Source: Marinifilum flexuosum (GTDB lineage Bacteria; Bacteroidota; Bacteroidia; Bacteroidales; Marinifilaceae). Taken from it: DNA of 64,000 nucleotides. The position numbers were made by a program, and so were the translations under genes. The notes beneath the pieces are model-generated. The model was not told where the DNA came from. It made no database searches and saw nothing but the letters and a program-made list of their open reading frames with translations. The stretch covers positions 248,001-312,000 of the forward strand of contig NZ_RAPQ01000010.1 of NCBI RefSeq assembly GCF_003610555.1, in the 5' to 3' direction. Position 1 is the stretch's first letter. Each line of letters starts with the position of its first letter. Below, in pieces: positions 28,016 to 35,575 of the stretch.

Positions 28016-29197
28016 ATGACCAATTTAAAAAATCAGATACAGGAATTTGCACAATCAATCGAAGCTGAGATTATAAACATTCGTGCTCATTTGCATCAAA
28101 ATCCCGAATTATCTTTCGAAGAATTTAAAACTTCAGAATACATACAGGTAAAGCTTGATGAATATGGAATTCCATATACCAAAGGGTTCGTAAAAACTGG
28201 TATTGTAGGTAAGATTGAAGGAAAAAATCCATCGAAAAAGGTAATTGCATTGCGTTCTGATATGGATGCATTACCAATTGGTGAAAATCCTGAAAATAAA
28301 TATTGTTCTAAAAATAATGGAGTAATGCATGCCTGTGGTCATGATATGCACATGGCAAGTTTGTTAGGTACTGCAAAAATCTTAAACCAATTTAAATCTG
28401 AATGGGAAGGCACAATCCTATTGATTTTTCAACCTGGGGAAGAATTATTGCCAGGCGGAGCCAGACTAATGATGGAAGAAGGGGCCTTACAACCCGAACC
28501 TGAGTGGATTCTGGGAGCCCACGTTTTGCCAGATATGCCCGCAGGAACCATAGGATTCAGGTCTGGAATGTACATGGCTTCTGGTGATGAAATTTACCTT
28601 ACAGTAAAAGGCAAAGGAGGACATGCAGCCATGCCTCATCGCTGTACCGACAATGTATTAATTGCCTCACATATTATTGTAGCTCTTCAACAAATTGTTA
28701 GCCGACATTGCGATGCCAGAATTCCAACCGTGTTGTCATTTGGGAAAATTGAAGCCAATGGAGCAACTAATATTATACCAGGAGAAGTAAAAATTGCTGG
28801 TACATTCAGAACCATGAATGAAGAGTGGAGAGCTAAGGCCAAACAGTTAATTACTGATATTGCACAATGTACAGCAAAAGGAATGGGAGCTGAATGTGAA
28901 GTTGATATCAAACACGGTTATCCATTTTTGGTAAATCACGAAAAATACACCGATCAAGCAAAAGCTGATGCTATTTCTCTAATTGGCGAAGATAAAGTTG
29001 TAAATATGGATATTAGAATGACTACTGAAGATTTTGGCTTTTATTCTCAAAAATATCCGGTTACTTTTTATCGATTTGGCGTTAAATCCGATAAAGAAGG
29101 ATCATTGCATACACCAAATTTTGAAGCAAACGATAAAGCCTTACAAACTTCAATGAGCGTAATGGCCTGGATGGCAATATCCTATTTAAACAAATAG
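28016..29197 (+). CDS. M20 family metallo-amidohydrolase
   Basis: The 393-residue protein belongs to the IAA-amino acid/hippurate hydrolase type. It has INIRAHLHQNPELSFEE, the metal site RSDMDALPIGE, MHACGHDMHMA and FQPGEELLPGGA, and the dimerisation-domain motif GKGGHAAMPHRCTDN. It hydrolyses N-acyl amino acids in the cytoplasm with a binuclear metal centre. There is no signal peptide. It stands alone, divergent from the DUF1573 gene. Confidence 0.93.
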   Translation: MTNLKNQIQEFAQSIEAEIINIRAHLHQNPELSFEEFKTSEYIQVKLDEYGIPYTKGFVKTGIVGKIEGKNPSKKVIALRSDMDALPIGENPENKYCSKNNGVMHACGHDMHMASLLGTAKILNQFKSEWEGTILLIFQPGEELLPGGARLMMEEGALQPEPEWILGAHVLPDMPAGTIGFRSGMYMASGDEIYLTVKGKGGHAAMPHRCTDNVLIASHIIVALQQIVSRHCDARIPTVLSFGKIEANGATNIIPGEVKIAGTFRTMNEEWRAKAKQLITDIAQCTAKGMGAECEVDIKHGYPFLVNHEKYTDQAKADAISLIGEDKVVNMDIRMTTEDFGFYSQKYPVTFYRFGVKSDKEGSLHTPNFEANDKALQTSMSVMAWMAISYLNK

Positions 29198-29348
29198 CTT
29201 ATTTTTCTGATTTAATCGTAAAAATAAAAGACCCAATCATCTTTAATACTGTAAATTAGATTTGATATTTTGTTATTGTTCATTATTTAATCTGTTTCAA
29301 AATAAAGCAATTCCTGAAAAAATTGTTTCTCCATTAAAAATATGATAT

Positions 29349-29356
29349 TACATTTG
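29349..29356 (+). promoter_or_regulatory. -7 promoter element of the ferredoxin gene (TACATTTG)
   Basis: TACATTTG matches TAnnTTTG, 30 bp before the ATG. A TTG at 29323-29325 gives a slightly long 23-bp spacer. Confidence 0.45.
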
Positions 29357-29386
29357 CATTAGTATTAACACTAAAATTAAAATAAA

Positions 29387-29557
29387 ATGGCTTACGTAAT
29401 TAACGACGACTGTATTTCATGCGGTTCTTGTGAAGGAGAATGTCCTGTTGAAGCTATCTCTATGGGTGATGAGCGCTATGTAATCGACGCAGATCTTTGT
29501 ACTGATTGTGGTACTTGTGTTGACGCTTGTCCAGTAGAAGCTATTCACGCTGAATAA
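29387..29557 (+). CDS. 2[4Fe-4S] ferredoxin
   Basis: This 56-residue protein carries two CxxCxxCxxxCP clusters: CISCGSCEGECPVEA near residue 9 and CTDCGTCVDACPVEA near residue 38. This is the clostridial-type dicluster ferredoxin, a soluble low-potential electron carrier for enzymes such as pyruvate or 2-oxoglutarate:ferredoxin oxidoreductases. It is monocistronic, with its own -7 element and a strong terminator, as expected for an abundant small protein. Confidence 0.97.
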   Translation: MAYVINDDCISCGSCEGECPVEAISMGDERYVIDADLCTDCGTCVDACPVEAIHAE

Positions 29558-29577
29558 TCGCAGAATAACCGATATTT

Positions 29578-29609
29578 AAAAGCCAGTGATCAGATCACTG
29601 GCTTTTTTA
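29578..29609. terminator. Bidirectional terminator after ferredoxin
   Basis: A 12-bp perfect stem AAAAGCCAGTGA/TCACTGGCTTTT has a 5-base loop followed by Ts. It lies between the convergent ferredoxin and 5-formyl-THF cyclo-ligase genes. Confidence 0.9.
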
Positions 29610-29630
29610 TTTCTAATAACCTGAGTTCTG

Positions 29631-30179
29631 TTAATATACGATACAATTCATTTTTATATCATGCTCATCGATTGGGACATGGTCCAAAACTTGAAAATCG
29701 AAACAGATTCCAACCTTAAATGCACTTAACGACTGAAGAAGACGATCGTAATATGCTTTTCCTCTTCCCATTCTATTATTTTCCTTATCGAAAGCAACAC
29801 CAGGAATCAGAATTAAATCAATCTCATCTTCATTCATAAACACCGGACCATCTGGTTCTGGAATTCCATAATTCTCCCCTTCTACCAAGTATTCAATTCC
29901 TTTAAATACTTTTAAATCCAGTGTTTCCCCTTTTACACAAGGTAAAATTACTTTCTTTTTACTGGCCCATTTACAAACAAAATCGTGTGAAAATACTTCA
30001 TCATTCATCGACCAATAGAGCATCACTGTTTTTGCCTCTTTAAACTCAGGTAATTTCTCCAATTTATCAAGAATAGGAGTCGACATTTCCTTTCGCTGTT
30101 TTGGAGAGTAATCCTGCTTCATCAGTTTTATCTCTTTCCTGATTCTTCTTTTTTGATCGTCAATGTTTGTTGTGTCCAT
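29631..30179 (-). CDS. 5-formyltetrahydrofolate cyclo-ligase
   Basis: The 182-residue protein matches the family. It has an N-terminal basic helix, the ATP/substrate region MLYWSMNDEVFSHDF, GIPEPDGP and the signature PGVAFDKENNRMGRGKAYYD. It converts 5-formyl-THF to 5,10-methenyl-THF with ATP. It is the last gene of a three-gene unit behind the nitrilase-family and gldB genes (9 bp and 23 bp gaps). Confidence 0.94.
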   Translation of the reverse strand: MDTTNIDDQKRRIRKEIKLMKQDYSPKQRKEMSTPILDKLEKLPEFKEAKTVMLYWSMNDEVFSHDFVCKWASKKKVILPCVKGETLDLKVFKGIEYLVEGENYGIPEPDGPVFMNEDEIDLILIPGVAFDKENNRMGRGKAYYDRLLQSLSAFKVGICFDFQVLDHVPIDEHDIKMNCIVY

Positions 30180-30188
30180 GTATTTGTA

Positions 30189-30962
30189 TTATTCGTAAAT
30201 GTCCGTTCTTCTGTCCTTAAATGCATCATTTAAGGGAGTAACCATTTTGTCTTCTGCCTTTTTAGGGTCAATTTCAACCATAAGAATTTCTTCTGAAAGT
30301 CCTGCTGTTGCCATCACCTCTCCTTTTGTGCCTGTAATAATCGATTGTCCAGTAAAGGTAAGCTCTTTCTCCGTTCCTATTCTATTGGCAGTAGCGATAA
30401 ATACTCTATTTACCAATGAGTAGGAAGGAATTACCGATTGTGCATATGGCAAAACCAAGTTGGATGGATGCAGAATCAATTCGGCTCCTAACAATGCCAA
30501 TTTCCTCCAGGCTTCAGGGAACATCCAGTCGAAACATACCAGCATTCCCAATTTTATTCCTTTGTAATCTATTACCGATAAATCTATATTTCCTGGCTCA
30601 AAAATATTTTTCTCATTCATGAAAAGGTGCAACTTTCTGTAAACAGATTTTACTCCAGTTTCATCAATTAACACCGAGGAGTTGTATAACTTTTCTCCCT
30701 CTTTTTCAGAAAAACCTGTTGCCACAGCAAATTGATATTCCTTACAGGTATCTTTTAAAAATGTTAGAAAAACACTCTCATTAATTGTCTCGGATAAATT
30801 GAAAGCCTGTTCTCTAGAATCAAAATTATACCCTGTATTTGCCAACTCTGGCAAAACAATTAAATCCGCTTTTTTTGCCTTTTTCAGCAGCAATTTTAAC
30901 TTCTCGATTGTTTGAAGTACATCCCCAAACTCAGGTTCAAACTGAATGATTGCAAGTTTCAT
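30189..30962 (-). CDS. Nitrilase-family carbon-nitrogen hydrolase
   Basis: The 257-residue protein has the catalytic triad of the superfamily: Glu in LIVLPELANTGYNF, Lys in YRKLHLFMNEK, Cys in LVCFDWMFPEAW. The substrate is unknown; the family includes omega-amidase, N-carbamoyl hydrolases and beta-ureidopropionase. It starts with no signal peptide and sits between gldB and the cyclo-ligase gene in one transcription unit. Confidence 0.9.
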   Translation of the reverse strand: MKLAIIQFEPEFGDVLQTIEKLKLLLKKAKKADLIVLPELANTGYNFDSREQAFNLSETINESVFLTFLKDTCKEYQFAVATGFSEKEGEKLYNSSVLIDETGVKSVYRKLHLFMNEKNIFEPGNIDLSVIDYKGIKLGMLVCFDWMFPEAWRKLALLGAELILHPSNLVLPYAQSVIPSYSLVNRVFIATANRIGTEKELTFTGQSIITGTKGEVMATAGLSEEILMVEIDPKKAEDKMVTPLNDAFKDRRTDIYE

Positions 30963-30985
30963 ATCAAATAAGGTAAATTCGTTTT

Positions 30986-31984
30986 TTATGGCTGATAAGA
31001 TGAATTACGCAAAATCATTCCATAATCGTTTTCCTGCATCAAATCACTTAAAGTATATTCCTTATTCTTCTCCATAAACTCTTTTACAATTTGCAAACCA
31101 ACCCAAATTCCAGTTTTCGATGGGGAGTCTTGTGGCATACCGGGAGTAAAAGGACCATCGTTAATATACTTTATAATGGTACGATATTCTGTATTAAACA
31201 AGTGCTTTTGTTCTATAATGTATCCCCAAATCAGGTCCTCGCTTTCTTTACACCAATCCAATTGCTCTTGTGTATATTTCATAGCATCCGCTTCCGATTT
31301 TTCCGGCATCAACTGCATTAGGAAATATCTGATTTTTCCTTGATAGATCATATTACTAATTAGATCATCTGATTTAGGTTTAAATGGAAACTCGGTTAAT
31401 CCATAAGCCAAAATAACATCTTGAGAAACTCGTTCGGGAACCATATTTTTCCTTGCATACATTGGAGTTGCCAACAAAGAATAAAACTCACAATCTTCAC
31501 CAAGATACTTGTCCAAACTGATTCCTATTAAATCTTCAGCAACTACAACCGATTGGTTAAATCCAGATATTTGTGCATAAACATCCGGCACTTTTCTTTT
31601 CGGAAAATAATATTTCAAATATTTAAATGCCTGTTCCAACTCCTTCTCATCTTTCGAAAGATCTGGAAATACTTCAGCCACTTTTTGGGCTACTACATTC
31701 ATGGTTGAATCTTCCAAAAATTTGTTCAAGTAATCCATATAGTTGGGATCGTCAGGATTTCCCAAACCAATTACTTTGTAACTAAACAGGGAAAGAAAAT
31801 CAGAATATTCGGTTTTAAACTGAGCAAAATCTTGCGTTTCCTTTAATACAAATAAGTCTTTGTCGAATCTTTTAATTTTAAGATCTACAGAAATATGTGA
31901 TACGTTGGGTACTTTTTTCGAATTACAAGAGAATAAAATCATCATACACAATAATAGTGTTGATATTCTTTGTATGTGTTGCAT
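30986..31984 (-). CDS. gldB: Gliding motility lipoprotein GldB family
   Basis: The 332-residue lipoprotein (LLLCMMILFSC, Cys near residue 20) begins its mature part with VDLKIKRFDKDLFVL and carries the GldB-type LGEDCEFYSLLATPMYARKN and SKTGIWVGLQIVKEFM. In flavobacteria GldB is needed for gliding and T9SS-linked motility; many non-gliding Bacteroidota keep homologues. It is divergent from nadE. Confidence 0.87.
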   Translation of the reverse strand: MQHIQRISTLLLCMMILFSCNSKKVPNVSHISVDLKIKRFDKDLFVLKETQDFAQFKTEYSDFLSLFSYKVIGLGNPDDPNYMDYLNKFLEDSTMNVVAQKVAEVFPDLSKDEKELEQAFKYLKYYFPKRKVPDVYAQISGFNQSVVVAEDLIGISLDKYLGEDCEFYSLLATPMYARKNMVPERVSQDVILAYGLTEFPFKPKSDDLISNMIYQGKIRYFLMQLMPEKSEADAMKYTQEQLDWCKESEDLIWGYIIEQKHLFNTEYRTIIKYINDGPFTPGMPQDSPSKTGIWVGLQIVKEFMEKNKEYTLSDLMQENDYGMILRNSSYQP

Positions 31985-32024
31985 ATATTTTATCAGTTTA
32001 AGGAATTTTACATTTATAGATTCT

Positions 32025-32032
32025 CAAAAATA
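32025..32032 (-). promoter_or_regulatory. -7 promoter element (TATTTTTG) of the gldB unit
   Basis: On the minus strand TATTTTTG matches TAnnTTTG, 41 bp before the gldB start. A TTTG lies 14 bp further upstream, shorter than usual spacing. Confidence 0.4.
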
Positions 32033-32119
32033 AACAAAGCATAATTCAAAGAAAAAGATTTCTTCAGTTTTGAGGTATGGATATCTTAATTTTCAATGGA
32101 ATCATTCCCTTTTTATAAC

Positions 32120-32127
32120 TAAATTTG
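32120..32127 (+). promoter_or_regulatory. -7 promoter element (TAAATTTG) of nadE, with leader hairpin
   Basis: TAAATTTG matches TAnnTTTG, 53 bp before the nadE ATG. A small hairpin, TTGCCT/AGGCAA with a 5-base loop (32131-32147), sits at the start of the predicted leader. Confidence 0.45.
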
Positions 32128-32179
32128 CCATTGCCTCAATCAGGCAACAAAAAGTTTATTCGAGACAATATATATACAC

Positions 32180-33829
32180 ATGAAAATAGCATTAGCCCAA
32201 TTAAACTACCATATCGGTAATTTCGAAAGCAATACCGAGAAAATTATCTCTGCAATCGAGAAATCAAAAAAAGAGAATGTTGATTTGGTAGTATTTTCGG
32301 AGTTAGCAATCTGCGGATATCCTCCAAAAGATTTATTAGAAAGAAAAGATTTTATTGAAAGAACACAAGATGCTTTGCAAAAAGTAGCTGAAGCTTGTAC
32401 TGATATTGCGGCAGTAGTGGGTGGTCCTTCAATCAATCCAAATACCAAGGGCAAGAATTTGTACAATTCGGCTTTCTTTATCTCAAACGGAAAAGTAGAA
32501 AGCATTCACAATAAAACCCTGTTGCCAAACTACGATATCTTCGATGAATACAGATATTTCGAGCCAAATACAGAATTCTCGTTGGTAGAATACAAAGGCA
32601 AGAAAATTGCAATTACCGTATGTGAAGATTTGTGGGAAAAACAGCCTACCGATAACAACTTCGCAAAATCGGAGCTTTACACCATTTCTCCTATGGAGGA
32701 ACTAAACAAGCTGAATCCTGATTTTGTTGTAAACATTGCAGCTTCGCCATTTTCATACAACCAACAAGATTTAAGAACCAACATTCTAAAATCAAATATC
32801 GAACGATACAATTTGCCTGTGGTCTATGTGAACCAAATTGGAGCTCACACCGAATTGATTTTCGATGGAGATTCGATGGTTTTGAACTCGAAAGGTGATG
32901 TGGCTTGCAGACTTAAATATTTCGAAGAAGATTATAAGGTTGTGGATATGAATGAGATAGAAGACAATGCAATTGAAATTGCAGAAGTCGACTATATCGA
33001 AAAAATTCATGATGCATTGGTTCTTGGTTTGAAAGATTATTTTGGCAAAATGGGCTTTAAACAAGCAACATTGGGTCTTTCTGGCGGTATCGATTCTGCA
33101 GTAACCGTAGTGCTTGCCGAAAGAGCTTTGGGAAAAGAAAATGTACGTGTATTATTGATGCCTTCTGAGTTTTCTTCGGACCATTCGATTAAAGATGCAG
33201 TCGATTTGGCGGAAAATTTAGGTATTGAGTACGAAATTGTAAACATTCAGGAAATTTTCTCAGAATTTCAGAAAGCACTAAAACCTAGCTTTGGCGATTT
33301 ACCATTTAATGTTGCCGAAGAAAACATACAAGCCAGAATTCGCGGTACTTTGGTAATGGGATTATCCAATAAGTTTGGACATATTTTATTAAATACATCA
33401 AATAAAAGTGAAGCAGCTGTAGGATATGGAACTCTTTATGGAGATATGAACGGAGGCTTATCAGTTTTGGGTGATGTGTACAAAACAGACGTTTTTAAAA
33501 TGGCTTGGTTTATGAATAAAGACAAGGAAATTATTCCGGTAAATACAATTGTTAAACCACCATCAGCAGAATTGCGTCCTGATCAGAAAGATTCTGATTC
33601 ATTGCCAGATTACGATGTTTTGGACGGTATTTTGTACCGATATATAGAAAAAAATATGTCATCGAAAGAAATAATTGCAGATGGTTTTGAAAAACAAATA
33701 GTTGAAAAAACAATTCGATTGGTAAACATGAATGAATATAAACGTTTTCAAACGCCACCTATATTGCGTGTTTCATCTAAAGCTTTCGGCTTTGGTCGTA
33801 AAATTCCATTGGTAGCAAAGCACAGTTAA
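32180..33829 (+). CDS. nadE: Glutamine-dependent NAD+ synthase
   Basis: The 549-residue protein combines an N-terminal carbon-nitrogen hydrolase domain (Glu in FSELAICGYPPKD, Lys in HNKTLLPNYD, Cys in VCEDLWEKQ) that supplies ammonia from glutamine, and a C-terminal synthetase with P-loop LGLSGGIDSAVTVVLA near residue 297 and NTSNKSEAAVGYGTLYGDM. It makes NAD+ from deamido-NAD+ with ATP. It is divergent from gldB. Confidence 0.97.
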   Translation: MKIALAQLNYHIGNFESNTEKIISAIEKSKKENVDLVVFSELAICGYPPKDLLERKDFIERTQDALQKVAEACTDIAAVVGGPSINPNTKGKNLYNSAFFISNGKVESIHNKTLLPNYDIFDEYRYFEPNTEFSLVEYKGKKIAITVCEDLWEKQPTDNNFAKSELYTISPMEELNKLNPDFVVNIAASPFSYNQQDLRTNILKSNIERYNLPVVYVNQIGAHTELIFDGDSMVLNSKGDVACRLKYFEEDYKVVDMNEIEDNAIEIAEVDYIEKIHDALVLGLKDYFGKMGFKQATLGLSGGIDSAVTVVLAERALGKENVRVLLMPSEFSSDHSIKDAVDLAENLGIEYEIVNIQEIFSEFQKALKPSFGDLPFNVAEENIQARIRGTLVMGLSNKFGHILLNTSNKSEAAVGYGTLYGDMNGGLSVLGDVYKTDVFKMAWFMNKDKEIIPVNTIVKPPSAELRPDQKDSDSLPDYDVLDGILYRYIEKNMSSKEIIADGFEKQIVEKTIRLVNMNEYKRFQTPPILRVSSKAFGFGRKIPLVAKHS

Positions 33830-33923
33830 ATGGGTAGAAACACCTACAAAAACGTATGCTGTCGAACATCGTCTAAATAAGGATATTTTTCTCTATTCGT
33901 TTTCCCATTTAAATTCATTTATA

Positions 33924-33931
33924 TACATTTG
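33924..33931 (+). promoter_or_regulatory. -7 promoter element (TACATTTG) of the Crp/Fnr gene
   Basis: TACATTTG matches TAnnTTTG, 53 bp before the start codon. No -33 TTG was found. Confidence 0.4.
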
Positions 33932-33984
33932 AACTGTTTTACAACATGCAAGTATATTTTTTATAACCATATCCGATTATTGTA

Positions 33985-34701
33985 ATGATTGAGAATGAAA
34001 GAAAGTCAAGAGAGACGATTTGTGGAGAAGTAATTAATAACCCTAACTCTGTATTTAATGTTCTTGCTCCGTCCGAGAAAGAAGAACTAAAGTCCAATAT
34101 GACTTGCTCTTTTTTCAAGAAAGGCGAATACATTTACAAAGAAGGTGAAAGACCTATTGGGTTAATTTGTTTATCGGAAGGGAAAGTTAAAATTTTTAAA
34201 GAAGGTGTTGGCGGACGTGAACAAATCGTTCGTATGGCTAAACCAATTGGTTTTATTGGATACCGAGCTTTATTTGCCGAAGAGAACAACATTGCATCGG
34301 CAGTTGCTATCGAGGATTCAATTACCTGCACAGTTAGCTACGACTTAATTCTAAAACTACTTCGTTCGAATGCTGAATTGGCATTAAGTATTATTCGTTC
34401 GTTGTCAACCGAGCTTGGATTCTCGAACAACAGAACCATAACACTTACCCAAAAGCACATTCGAGGTAGATTGGCTGAATCGTTATTGTTCCTTCGTGAC
34501 ACATACGGATTTGAGGAAGACGAAGCAACCATTAAGGTTTACTTATCGAGAGAAGATATTGCAAACCTATCGAACATGACAACTTCGAATGCAATTCGTA
34601 CATTATCGACATTTGCCAGCGAAGGCGTTATTGCTATTGACGGAAGAAAAATTAAAATACTAGACAAGGTGCGCCTTGATAGAATCAGTAAATTAGGTTA
34701 A
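33985..34701 (+). CDS. Crp/Fnr family transcriptional regulator
   Basis: The 238-residue protein has a cyclic-nucleotide-binding-like sensor (about 40-150; FFKKGEYIYKEGERPIGLIC) and a C-terminal winged helix (about 165-235; YLSREDIANLSNMTTSNAIR as recognition region). There is no Fnr-type cysteine cluster, so oxygen sensing by an Fe-S cluster is unlikely. Such regulators often control respiratory or redox genes in Bacteroidota; targets are unknown. It has its own terminator. Confidence 0.93.
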   Translation: MIENERKSRETICGEVINNPNSVFNVLAPSEKEELKSNMTCSFFKKGEYIYKEGERPIGLICLSEGKVKIFKEGVGGREQIVRMAKPIGFIGYRALFAEENNIASAVAIEDSITCTVSYDLILKLLRSNAELALSIIRSLSTELGFSNNRTITLTQKHIRGRLAESLLFLRDTYGFEEDEATIKVYLSREDIANLSNMTTSNAIRTLSTFASEGVIAIDGRKIKILDKVRLDRISKLG

Positions 34702-34721
34702 CATTTAAGAACAATATTGGG

Positions 34722-34750
34722 GAGGCGTTGGAAACAGCGCCTCTTTTTTT
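34722..34750 (+). terminator. Rho-independent terminator of the Crp/Fnr gene
   Basis: A 9-bp stem (GAGGCGTTG with CAGCGCCTC, one G-T pair) closed by a GAAA tetraloop is followed by a T-run. Confidence 0.9.
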
Positions 34751-34948
34751 GTGGAAAGTTTTAGACTCAGATTTTTATGAAGCTTATGATTTTCGCTGAA
34801 TTCTGATTTTGTGGAATCGTTTTTTGCCTCACCATTTATAGATATCCCACCTAGTTTTATTCCTAATTATTCCTATAATATATCGCTCCGACTACATTTT
34901 AACATTCCCTACCAACTGGTTATTTACATGAGGTAACTGCTTATGATT

Positions 34949-35158
34949 TTCCGGTGAAAGATTATGCCATTCCGCTATCTGCTTGTAATATTCCGATCAT
35001 CGGTTGTGCACTTCCGCTAGTCGGTTGAAATTTTCCATCGAAAGGTTACAATTTTCCATTGCTCGGTTGAAGTATTCCACTGCTCGGTTGTAATCTTCCG
35101 CCACTCGGTTGAAGCTTTCCGCCGCTCGGTTGTAATCTTCCGCTGCTCGGTTAAAGCT
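34949..35158. repeat. Tandem array of ten 21-bp units
   Basis: Units begin TTCC every 21 bp from 34949 to 35138, with a partial eleventh at 35159. Later units carry TCGGTTG in the middle. The last four alternate GTAATC and GAAGCT ends, giving a 42-bp higher-order period. Early units are more diverged. No coding frame or spacer-like variation was seen. The 34751-34948 stretch before the array holds nothing I can name. Confidence 0.93.
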
Positions 35159-35244
35159 TTCCGTTGTAGCTACATAATAAAATATAAAATCACAACAACA
35201 TATACATACCGCTAAATTTCAACATCTTATCAATAGATTACTTT

Positions 35245-35435
35245 TAGAAACATTTCTTCTTTAAGCGATCAGCGGAAATGTATAACTGGTTGACAAAGAA
35301 AGTCAAGCAGAAAGGTATATTATCTAACAGAATGGCAGAACTTGATTGATTTGCATAGCAAATTATCAAATAGTGGCGATGATATTGCAGCTGTGTTAGG
35401 GATAGCAGCGGAAAGCCCACAGCGAAGCGAGGACT
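35245..35435 (+). pseudogene. Possible coding relic with a frameshift
   Basis: One frame reads protein-like (KRSAEMYNWLTKKVKQKG, then ILSNRMAELD) and stops near 35351. A second frame continues just before that (LTEWQNLIDLHSKLSN, then SGDDIAAVLGIAAESP) and stops at about 35435. The two could be a decayed gene with a frameshift. I do not recognise the family and there is no start region, so this is tentative. Confidence 0.25.
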
Positions 35436-35450
35436 TGTAGCGGATAGCCC
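35407..35450. repeat. Pair of AGCGGA(A/T)AGCCC repeats
   Basis: AGCGGAAAGCCC (35407-35418) and AGCGGATAGCCC (35439-35450) are 32 bp apart in a locally GC-rich patch. From memory, similar AGCGGAAAGCCC blocks recur in intergenic regions of Bacteroidota. Confidence 0.5.
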
Positions 35451-35485
35451 GACCCGAAGGGGAACCCCCTCAAATAAGTTGATTT

Positions 35486-35575
35486 TGATATTCTCGCTCC
35501 AAGTGAGATTATCAATGGGATAGTATATTATTACTGATAATCCCACTTGAGCGGGAATATCAGGAGTTACTCCTG
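35486..35575. repeat. Nested palindromes at the end of murF-alr
   Basis: Arms 35486-35514 and 35535-35562 are imperfect inverted copies of each other, and each arm is itself a near-palindrome beginning TGATA and ending TATCA. They are followed by CAGGAGTTACTCCTG (35561-35575), whose centre is the murF-alr stop codon. On the minus strand the structure sits exactly at the mRNA 3' end and may serve as terminator or RNA stabiliser. Confidence 0.7.

Noticed and set aside
35244-35546. 100-residue minus-strand open frame
   Set aside because: No recognisable domain, and it runs across the palindromes and GC-rich repeats; the opposite strand reads more like a coding relic.
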